Below, piece by piece: positions 1 to 5,594 of a DNA stretch of 6,745 bases. How positions within the stretch are numbered: position 1 is the stretch's first letter; each line of letters starts with the position of its first letter. Location of the stretch: contig JAUIEH010000152.1 in assembly GCA_030428405.1 (NCBI GenBank), forward strand, positions 1 through 6,745, written 5' to 3'. The notes under the pieces are model-generated. The model was not told the DNA's origin. It searched no databases and worked only from the letters and a program-made list of their open reading frames with translations. This DNA is from Alphaproteobacteria bacterium (lineage in GTDB: Bacteria; Pseudomonadota; Alphaproteobacteria; Caulobacterales; Maricaulaceae). The position numbers and the translations under genes are program-made.

Positions 1-2
1 GC

Positions 3-257
3 TTTGCGACCTATTCGCCCAATTTCAGCGAAGACGTCCTCTTGCGCGGCGGGCGCTTCTCGAACACGCCGAACATTCCCGCGGGTGACACCCATCGCTT
101 CGGCGCGCCGTCTTATGATACGGGGCCCTATCAGATCCCCGCCGATACGCGGCCGGGAGCCTATTACATCTGCCTGCGCGTGGACCCGGAAAACGTCGTT
201 GCGGAAAGCCGCGAAGACAATAATTCCGTATGCCAGGCGATCACGCTGACGCCGTAA
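3..257 (+). CDS. C-terminal fragment of a CARDB-domain secreted/surface protein (5' end outside window)
   Basis: Reading frame 3 is open from the window edge to the TAA at 255-257, giving the last 84 residues of a longer protein. The fragment looks like the second half of a CARDB-type immunoglobulin-like beta domain. It has an alternating polar/hydrophobic strand ending in PGAYYICLRVDP, followed by the typical closing segment VVAESREDNNSVCQAITL, in which the D-P-x-N, A-E-S and E-D-N-N positions match the family pattern. CARDB domains occur in exported or cell-surface proteins, often in tandem, as binding or spacer modules. Two cysteines (in YYICL and SVCQA) could form a disulfide in the periplasm or outside the cell. 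The catalytic or main part of the protein, if any, lies to the left and cannot be judged. A strong terminator follows 25 bp after the stop. CARDB is recognised from its pattern only; another Ig-like fold is possible. Confidence 0.8.
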   Translation, partial: FATYSPNFSEDVLLRGGRFSNTPNIPAGDTHRFGAPSYDTGPYQIPADTRPGAYYICLRVDPENVVAESREDNNSVCQAITLTP

Positions 258-281
258 CGCGCGCAGACGCATCACCTAAAG

Positions 282-315
282 AAAACGGGCGGCCATTTCG
301 GCCGCCCGTTTTTTT
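282..315. terminator. Bidirectional rho-independent terminator between convergent genes
   Basis: Nine uninterrupted GC pairs (286-294 with 300-308) close a five-base loop (295-299). Four A-T pairs extend the stem (282-285 with 309-312), and a run of seven T follows on the plus strand (309-315). Read on the minus strand, the same stem is followed by TTTT-C-TTT, so it can also end the leftward pckA transcript. It sits between the stop codons of the CARDB gene (257) and pckA (366), as expected for a shared terminator of converging genes. Confidence 0.9.
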
Positions 316-365
316 GTTTGCAATGAGCGTCAGGCGCTCGTCGCGCGATGCCGGCTCAGTGACGA

Positions 366-2018
366 CTATTCAGCCGCTTCCGTGAAGCTGTCGGCCTTTG
401 CCGGCTGCGGCGCTGCGGCGCGCACGCCGTCGGAGACATATGCTTCGAACTTGCCGAAATTGTCCACGAACATGCGGGCGAGGCGGTCGGCCTGCGCGTC
501 ATAAGCGCCGGGCTCAGCCCAGGTCGCGCGCGGGTTCAGGATGTTTGCGTCAACGCCCGGCGCAGAATTCGGCACGTCGAAGCCGAACACCGAGTCCTTG
601 CGGAACTCCGCCTTCGACAGGGAGCCGTCGAGCGCTGCGTTCAACAGCGCGCGCGTGGCTTTGATCGGCATGCGCGAGCCCTCGCCGTAGGCGCCGCCCG
701 TCCAGCCCGTGTTCACGAGCCAGCAATTGACGCCATGTTCTTCGATCAGCTTGCCGAGGAGCTCTCCGTAAACGGAGGGGTGACGCGGCATGAACGGCGC
801 GCCGAAGCAGGTCGAGAACGTCGCCGTCGGCTCGGTCACGCCCTTTTCGGTGCCGGCCACTTTGGCTGTGTAGCCCGACAGGAAGTGATACATCGCCTGC
901 TCGGGCGTCAGCTTCGCGATCGGCGGCATCACGCCGAACGCATCACAGGTCAGCATGATGATGTTTTTCGGGTGGCCCGCGACGCCGGTTTCGGAAACAT
1001 TCGGAATGGCGTGCAGCGGATAAGCGCCGCGGCTGTTTTCCGCGAGCGTGTCGTCATCGAGATCGAGCACGCGGGTCTCAGGATCCATCACGACATTTTC
1101 GAGCACCGTGCCCCACATCGTCGTGGTGGCGAAAATCTCGGGCTCGGCCTTGGGATCGAGGCGGATCATCTTTGCGTAGCAGCCGCCTTCGAAATTGAAG
1201 AGGCCATCGGGCGACCAGCCATGCTCGTCATCGCCGATCAACGTGCGGCTGGCGTCCGCCGACAGCGTCGTCTTGCCCGTCCCAGACAGGCCGAAGAACA
1301 CGGCCGCGCCATCTTCATCGCCGACATTCACCGAGCAATGCATCGGCATCACGTTCTTGGCGGGCAGGAGATAATTCAGGATCGAGAAGACCGATTTCTT
1401 GGTTTCGCCGGCATAGGACGTGCCGCCGATGAGCACGAGCCGACGCGCGAAATCGAGCGCGATGACCGTGTTCGAGCGCACGCCGTGGCGCGCGGGGTCT
1501 GCGCGGAAGCTCGGCAAGTTGACAATCGTGAACTCGGGCGAAAAGCCGTCGAGCTCGCTCAACTCCGGCCGGCGCAGCAAGTGGCGGATGAACAAGCCGT
1601 GCCAGGCGAATTCCGTGACGACGCGCACCGGCAGGCGGTGAGTCTGATCAGCGCCGCCGAAGAGGTCGTGGACGAAAAGGTCCATGCCCGACATATGCGC
1701 GCGGAAATCGTCCCAAAGCGTCTGAAACTGGTCCGGCGTGATTTCGGCGTTGGCCTCCCACCAGATGGCGTTTTCGCTCTCGCCGTCGCGCACGATGAAT
1801 TTGTCTTTCGCCGAGCGGCCGGTGTGTTCGCCCGTCTTGACCACCAGCGCGCCGCCGCGAGCGATTTCGCCCTCGCCGCGTCGCACGGCTTCTTCGTAGA
1901 GGCGTTCTTCGTTCCAGTTCGCGTAGCCAGTCGCGCCTGTCACGCCCAGCGCCTCAAGCGCTTCGCCGCCGCGCAATACGTCTAGAGATGGCGCGCCACC
2001 GCCATTGCCGAGTGTCAT
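366..2018 (-). CDS. pckA: Phosphoenolpyruvate carboxykinase (ATP)
   Basis: This cytoplasmic enzyme converts oxaloacetate plus ATP to phosphoenolpyruvate, CO2 and ADP, the entry step of gluconeogenesis from TCA-cycle carbon. The predicted protein is 550 residues, close to the usual size of bacterial ATP-type enzymes. Numbering from the chosen start, the family signatures are all present: TGRSAKDKF with the oxaloacetate-binding Arg68, AGETKK with the active-site lysine near 207, the metal-ligand His227 in MPMHCSVN, the P-loop GLSGTGKTT at 243-251, and the metal/phosphate-binding IGDDEHGW with Asp263/264. NTGWTGGAYGEGSRMPIKATR-type nucleotide-binding residues follow near the C-terminus. No key residue is missing. 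The frame stays open up to an ATG at 2117, but that would add a 33-residue tail without family resemblance. The ATG at 2018 has AAGGG eight bases upstream; an ATG two codons earlier (2024) sits too close to it. A candidate operator lies 50-67 bp upstream. The hydroxylase gene upstream ends at 2118, so read-through is possible, but the 99-bp gap suggests a separate promoter. Confidence 0.97.
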   Translation of the reverse strand: MTLGNGGGAPSLDVLRGGEALEALGVTGATGYANWNEERLYEEAVRRGEGEIARGGALVVKTGEHTGRSAKDKFIVRDGESENAIWWEANAEITPDQFQTLWDDFRAHMSGMDLFVHDLFGGADQTHRLPVRVVTEFAWHGLFIRHLLRRPELSELDGFSPEFTIVNLPSFRADPARHGVRSNTVIALDFARRLVLIGGTSYAGETKKSVFSILNYLLPAKNVMPMHCSVNVGDEDGAAVFFGLSGTGKTTLSADASRTLIGDDEHGWSPDGLFNFEGGCYAKMIRLDPKAEPEIFATTTMWGTVLENVVMDPETRVLDLDDDTLAENSRGAYPLHAIPNVSETGVAGHPKNIIMLTCDAFGVMPPIAKLTPEQAMYHFLSGYTAKVAGTEKGVTEPTATFSTCFGAPFMPRHPSVYGELLGKLIEEHGVNCWLVNTGWTGGAYGEGSRMPIKATRALLNAALDGSLSKAEFRKDSVFGFDVPNSAPGVDANILNPRATWAEPGAYDAQADRLARMFVDNFGKFEAYVSDGVRAAAPQPAKADSFTEAAE

Positions 2019-2067
2019 CCCCATATCCCTTATTCCAGCCCCGGTCCGTAAATCGCCGGTTTGTGAC

Positions 2068-2085
2068 GTTTCTAGTAACAGAAAC
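2068..2085 (-). promoter_or_regulatory. Inverted repeat upstream of pckA, candidate operator
   Basis: A perfect 6-bp inverted repeat (GTTTCT and AGAAAC with a six-base spacer on the plus strand) lies in the 99-bp gap between the hydroxylase stop and the pckA start, centred about 58 bp upstream of the pckA ATG. It is AT-rich for this genome and has no T-run after it, so it is better read as a protein-binding site than a terminator. In several alphaproteobacteria pckA is controlled by LacI-family regulators of central carbon metabolism. That one acts here is inference. I could not pick out a convincing -35/-10 pair nearby. Confidence 0.4.
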
Positions 2086-2117
2086 AGTCGCGCGCGGGCC
2101 AGCGCCGAGGTTTGCAT

Positions 2118-3470
2118 TTACTGTATTCGCGCCTGGTCCTGAGCTTGCGGGAAGGCGCGTTCATTGAGCCAGGCTTTGCGGGCATCGAATGCATGCTCGA
2201 TCGCGACGCGTTCGGCCGCCGTAAGGTCAGGATGGTGGGTCTCGAATATCAGCACGACCCGGTCGCTTTGCCCGCGGTTCCAGGCCTCATGTTCAAAACT
2301 GTCGTCGAAGGCGAACAATTCGCCCTCGCGCCATTCATGAATGTCTTCGCCGACGCGGATGGCGCAGTTTTCCGGCACGATCAGCGGCAAATGCACGGTC
2401 AGGCGATTATTCGCGACGCCGAAATGTGGCGGGATATGCGCGCCGGGCTTGAGAACGGAGAAGAACACTTCGACGGGATTGCCCAGCGTGCGCAAGAGAT
2501 CGGCCTGGCTCAGCGCGTCGATGGTCTTGGGGAACAGCTTGGTGAACGCCGTCGGCGCCGCGCCGTCGAATATATGCATTGACGACCAGCTCAGCGAACC
2601 GCGCAGGGTGCGCCAGGTCGGCGCCGAAGCGTTCGCCGGCACATAGGGCCGCATATAGTCATGCGCAGTTGCTGCGTTCAGGAACTCGGCGCGGATCTCG
2701 TCGGCGCGCGCCTCGAGCGGTTTGGCCCAGGCGAATTCGTTGTTGTCCGCGATTGAGACAGGACGCAGCGCAGGCACGTAAAAGACCGTCGGCTCCTGCA
2801 TCAGAGTGTTGAACGAGACCGGCGCATCATGCGTCTGCACCCAGACGGCGCCGGCGATGCGTGAGACATCCGGTCGCGCGGCGTCGCCTGACGCGGCAAG
2901 CTCAGCCTCTGCAGCGTCGACGGCGCGCTTATGCATGTCGGTGAAGAAGCCGCGCAGCGCATCGTCAGCCAGTTGCGAGCGCGCCCGCACGGCCGGGTCG
3001 AGACCCTCGGCGTCTTTGGCCTGACGCAGCATGTGATTGGCGTCGTCGCCGAGCGACCAGGTCTGCAGCGCTTCCGCGCGCCGGCCGGCCTTGTGCAGCG
3101 CTGCGCCGGCGAAAAGCGCGCACATTGCATCATTCGGATTGCGCGCCAGCGACTGCAGGTAAGCGTCGATCGCTGCGTCAGCGTCGTCTGACATTTCAAG
3201 CGCGGTTGCGAGATTGAACCACAAGCCGGGATCGTCCGCGGCCGCGTCCAGCGCCTGACGAAAACGCGCAGCAGCGTCCGCGAAGGCTCCTTCCGCGAAC
3301 GCGGCCAGTCCAAGGAACTGCAGCGCTTCGGCGTCGTCAGGCCGCCCAGCGAGTAAGGCGCGGAAATCTTCCAGCGCGGCCGCCATGTCGCCGCGACCGG
3401 CGTGTTCGCGCGCGCGAGCGCGCAATTGATCTTGCGAAAGGCCTGACGACGGCGCGCTTGGGTCGGACAT
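2118..3470 (-). CDS. TPR-repeat protein with C-terminal aspartyl/asparaginyl beta-hydroxylase-like domain
   Basis: The 450-residue protein has two parts. Residues about 11-140 are Ala/Leu-rich helical hairpins of the tetratricopeptide type, including clear repeats near 45-75, 79-109 and 113-140, which usually mediate protein binding. Residues about 230-415 match the aspartyl/asparaginyl beta-hydroxylase (AspH/LpxO-like, double-stranded beta-helix) family of Fe(II)/2-oxoglutarate oxygenases. His349 (in IPPHFGVANNRLTVH) and His394 (in FDDSFEHEAWN) fit the two iron-binding histidines. His360 and Arg404, ten residues after His394, fit positions that hold 2-oxoglutarate in AspH. A bulky third iron ligand is not expected, because AspH itself lacks the acidic one. 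No signal peptide or membrane segment is visible, so it is probably cytoplasmic; the substrate is unknown. Start: ATG at 3470 with only a weak AGAG before it. The tRNA-fMet terminator ends 14 bp upstream. The stop is directly next to the open frame leading into pckA, so the two may share a transcript. Confidence 0.88.
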   Translation of the reverse strand: MSDPSAPSSGLSQDQLRARAREHAGRGDMAAALEDFRALLAGRPDDAEALQFLGLAAFAEGAFADAAARFRQALDAAADDPGLWFNLATALEMSDDADAAIDAYLQSLARNPNDAMCALFAGAALHKAGRRAEALQTWSLGDDANHMLRQAKDAEGLDPAVRARSQLADDALRGFFTDMHKRAVDAAEAELAASGDAARPDVSRIAGAVWVQTHDAPVSFNTLMQEPTVFYVPALRPVSIADNNEFAWAKPLEARADEIRAEFLNAATAHDYMRPYVPANASAPTWRTLRGSLSWSSMHIFDGAAPTAFTKLFPKTIDALSQADLLRTLGNPVEVFFSVLKPGAHIPPHFGVANNRLTVHLPLIVPENCAIRVGEDIHEWREGELFAFDDSFEHEAWNRGQSDRVVLIFETHHPDLTAAERVAIEHAFDARKAWLNERAFPQAQDQARIQ

Positions 3471-3484
3471 ATCTCTGACCCATC

Positions 3485-3511
3485 AAAAAAAACGCCCTGG
3501 ATCAAGGGGCG
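3485..3511 (-). terminator. Rho-independent terminator of the tRNA-fMet gene
   Basis: On the minus strand a five-pair GC stem (3507-3511 with 3493-3497) encloses a nine-base loop and is followed at once by eight T (complement of A3485-A3492). It lies 57 bp after the tRNA 3' end and only 14 bp before the start codon of the hydroxylase gene, so it separates the tRNA from that gene or limits read-through into it. Confidence 0.8.
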
Positions 3512-3565
3512 CTGCGCAAAAGCGACGCCGCGCCGCAGCTGCGCGCGTCATGTTCGCGATGTCCG

Positions 3566-3644
<79 letters not shown>

Positions 3645-3657
3645 CCAAGGAGGCACG

Positions 3658-3687
3658 CATATAGGTGTGCGCCCATGGCGCCGTCAA
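3658..3687 (-). promoter_or_regulatory. Sigma-70-type promoter of tRNA-fMet
   Basis: Read on the minus strand, TTGACG (complement of 3682-3687) is a -35 box matching five of six consensus bases. TATATG (complement of 3658-3663) is a -10 box 18 bases downstream; shifting one base to CTATAT gives a 17-base spacer. The predicted start near 3651 leaves about seven bases before the mature tRNA 5' end at 3644, a usual distance. The strong boxes suit a stable-RNA gene. Confidence 0.75.
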
Positions 3688-3720
3688 CCCGCTGGCCCCG
3701 CCTTGTTTGAAATGGCCGCT

Positions 3721-3737
3721 TGTCCAAATCTCGGACA
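3721..3737. repeat. Short inverted repeat upstream of the exported hydrolase gene
   Basis: TGTCC and GGACA are separated by seven bases in the 136-bp divergent region between the tRNA-fMet gene and the hydrolase gene, centred about 52 bp upstream of the hydrolase ATG. It may be an operator or a weak leader hairpin. Five-base arms can arise by chance. No convincing plus-strand promoter was found around it. Confidence 0.25.
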
Positions 3738-3769
3738 CATTCTCGGGCCAGCATCGCCCGCGGTCCATG

Positions 3770-3775
3770 AGGAGG
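3770..3775 (+). promoter_or_regulatory. Shine-Dalgarno site AGGAGG that fixes the hydrolase start
   Basis: A perfect AGGAGG lies five bases before the ATG at 3781. It decides the start of the hydrolase gene, whose frame is open much further upstream, back through the antisense of the tRNA to an ATG at 3550. The ATG at 3777 is in another frame. Confidence 0.85.
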
Positions 3776-3780
3776 CATGC

Positions 3781-5556
3781 ATGCTTCGCGTCGGTTTGCG
3801 TCACTTCCGCGTTTTGTGTTTCTGCGCAGCGTTCGTCATCCCTGCGTCAGCCTCAGCGCAAAGGCCATCGACGATGGAGCGGTTGGAGCAGTTTTCCGAG
3901 GCTGTAGCGGCGGAAAACCCGTCGCGGGCCGCCGCGCTGGCCAACCGGCTGTGGCGGGCGGATTATTCGCAACTTGCGCTTGATGACGCCGCTGAGCTCG
4001 CTCTGCGCATTTCCATCATCGATGCGCTGAACGAAATCGGCGCACATGAAGACGCGCTCGCGCTGATCAACGATCTGACCTCCGACCGTACGCTGATGCG
4101 CTCACTATCCGTTCCCGATCGCGTCGACCTGCTCGGACGTCACGCAGAAATTGCGCGCGCAGCGGGCCGCAGGGACCTCGCGCGCCGCCTCGCCCAGCGC
4201 GCTCGCAATGGCGCTGAGACCGTCAACGCGGGTCTGGGCGACCCGCCGCCGCTGACGGAAGGAAACGGACCAAGCGTCGGCATGGCGATTGACGGCGATT
4301 TGGAAGAAGCGCTCCCGCCCGTCGAGTCCGACGTCGTGATTTCTGAATTTCGCATGGAAGACGACCGTTCCGCCAACGCTTCAACGTCAGATCCGTTTGT
4401 GGTCGTGCCCGTCTATTACGGCGCCAATCGCGAGCCCAGCGGGTCGGACGACCCTAATCGTTACTATGGCGGCCGGCGGGGTCCGCTCGATGTCGGCGTC
4501 GTCAATGTTTCCGTGCCGACGCAGAACCGTGAGATCGGGGAGATACCGCGGCCAAGCGTGTGGCGCGGCGAATTTCGGCCGAACCCGGAACGTCACGTCA
4601 TCTTGCAGGACATTCAGCGCTTCCCTGGCCTGCCCGCGATGATCCGGGAGCTGAACGCCCAGCTCGAAGCCTCTGACCGCGGCGAGGTGATCGTCTTCAT
4701 TCACGGCTATAACACCGAGTTTCGCGGCGCCATCGAGCGCACGGCTCAGCTCTATGTCGACCTCGCCGTCGACGGTGCGGCGGTGGCCTATAGCTGGCCG
4801 TCGCGCGGCGGCGTGCTTGGCTATGTCGCGGATGGCGGCTCGCTGATCCGTCCTGTCGTCAACGACCTGCAGACATTCCTCACCGCCATCGCACAGGCTT
4901 CCGGCGCTGAGCGCGTGCACGTCATCGCGCACTCAATGGGCAATCGCTATCTGCTGGAGGCGCTCGAGGAAATCGACGATGACGGAACATTCGGCGAGGA
5001 GCCGCCCTTCGACGAACTGGTTTTCGCCGCACCCGACGTGGACGCCTCCGACTTCGCCGCGCGCGCGCCCGGCATTCGCGACCTGGCCGGCCGCATGACG
5101 CTTTATGCGTCCTCGAATGATCGCGCGCTTGCGATCTCGCGCATGATCCATGGCGATTACCGGCGCGCGGGCGACGCCAACCAGCCGCTGGTGATCGACG
5201 GCGTCGTGCAGACAGTCGACACGACGGCGTCAGGCGGGGCGGGCATCGGCCATGACGATTTTGCGTCCTCGGCCATGTCGGATTTCCGCTCGGTCATCTG
5301 GCTGTCGCTTGAGCCGGAACAACGCTGCGTGCTCGCCGAGCGAGACGTCGAAGAGGGTCATTACTGGGCCTACGGAATGGGCGCCTGCGACAACCAGCTG
5401 TTTGATGCGGCGCTGCGTTATATTCGCCTGCATGGCCGTGAAGGCGCGTTGTCCCGTATCCAGACGATCATCGAGGCAGGCGTGTTGCCGGAAGTCGACT
5501 GGTCGGGCGTGCGCGACATCATTCTCGCCATGCCGAACGCTGCGGCGCCTGGATGA
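3781..5556 (+). CDS. Exported alpha/beta hydrolase of the DUF900 (COG4782-like) type
   Basis: The predicted protein has 591 residues. Residues 1-26 form a Sec signal peptide: basic start (R3, R7, R10), hydrophobic core VLCFCAAFVI and the cleavage site ASASA|Q. There is no lipobox, so a soluble periplasmic protein is likely. Residues about 30-150 are Ala/Arg-rich helices resembling TPR-like hairpins, followed by an acidic linker. Residues about 206-500 form the hydrolase: the opening VVPVYYGANR and the LDVGVVNVSVP strand typical of DUF900, the oxyanion motif FIHGYN (His308-Gly309), and the nucleophile elbow IAHSMGN with Ser385. Asp447 (SSNDRA) and His491 (GIGHDDF) complete a probable Ser-Asp-His triad. 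The C-terminal 90 residues hold Cys516 and Cys536, a possible disulfide pair. The family is esterase/lipase-like with unknown natural substrate. The start is set by the signal peptide and the AGGAGG ribosome site. It probably forms an operon with the GT51 gene 34 bp downstream, which suggests, but does not prove, a role in the cell envelope. Confidence 0.92.
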   Translation: MLRVGLRHFRVLCFCAAFVIPASASAQRPSTMERLEQFSEAVAAENPSRAAALANRLWRADYSQLALDDAAELALRISIIDALNEIGAHEDALALINDLTSDRTLMRSLSVPDRVDLLGRHAEIARAAGRRDLARRLAQRARNGAETVNAGLGDPPPLTEGNGPSVGMAIDGDLEEALPPVESDVVISEFRMEDDRSANASTSDPFVVVPVYYGANREPSGSDDPNRYYGGRRGPLDVGVVNVSVPTQNREIGEIPRPSVWRGEFRPNPERHVILQDIQRFPGLPAMIRELNAQLEASDRGEVIVFIHGYNTEFRGAIERTAQLYVDLAVDGAAVAYSWPSRGGVLGYVADGGSLIRPVVNDLQTFLTAIAQASGAERVHVIAHSMGNRYLLEALEEIDDDGTFGEEPPFDELVFAAPDVDASDFAARAPGIRDLAGRMTLYASSNDRALAISRMIHGDYRRAGDANQPLVIDGVVQTVDTTASGGAGIGHDDFASSAMSDFRSVIWLSLEPEQRCVLAERDVEEGHYWAYGMGACDNQLFDAALRYIRLHGREGALSRIQTIIEAGVLPEVDWSGVRDIILAMPNAAAPG

Positions 5557-5594
5557 GGCGGACGCCTGAAGCGGCGATGCGGGGCGCGCCATGA
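5553..5594 (+). other. 13-codon mini-ORF bridging two genes by ATGA overlaps (possible coupling element)
   Basis: An ATG at 5553 overlaps the hydrolase stop as ATGA. Its frame runs MRRTPEAAMRGAP and stops at TGA 5592-5594, which overlaps the start of the GT51 gene as ATGA. It could let ribosomes pass from one gene to the next by termination-reinitiation. There is no good Shine-Dalgarno site before it, and such overlaps occur by chance in GC-rich DNA, so a functional peptide is not claimed. Confidence 0.2.

Noticed and set aside
735..1985. Long plus-strand open frame (416 codons) opposite pckA
   Set aside because: It is the antisense of a fully conserved pckA. The Arg/His/Ala-rich translation shows no domain and is a usual artefact of GC-rich genes.
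2019..2117. N-terminal extension of pckA to ATG 2117
   Set aside because: The extra 33 residues do not resemble the family, the stretch holds the inverted repeat, and the AAGGG site supports ATG 2018.
2801..3505. Minus-strand open frame of 234 codons overlapping the hydroxylase gene
   Set aside because: It is a frame-shifted reading of the TPR region, rich in Arg, Pro, Cys and Ser, while the 450-codon frame gives clear TPR and oxygenase motifs.
3534..3543. 10-bp palindrome CGCAGCTGCG downstream of the tRNA
   Set aside because: It has no loop and no T-run and lies in very GC-rich sequence, so chance is the simplest explanation; the real terminator is at 3485-3511.
4387..4932. Minus-strand open frame of 181 codons inside the hydrolase gene
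   Set aside because: It lies opposite the conserved hydrolase core and shows no domain or ribosome site.
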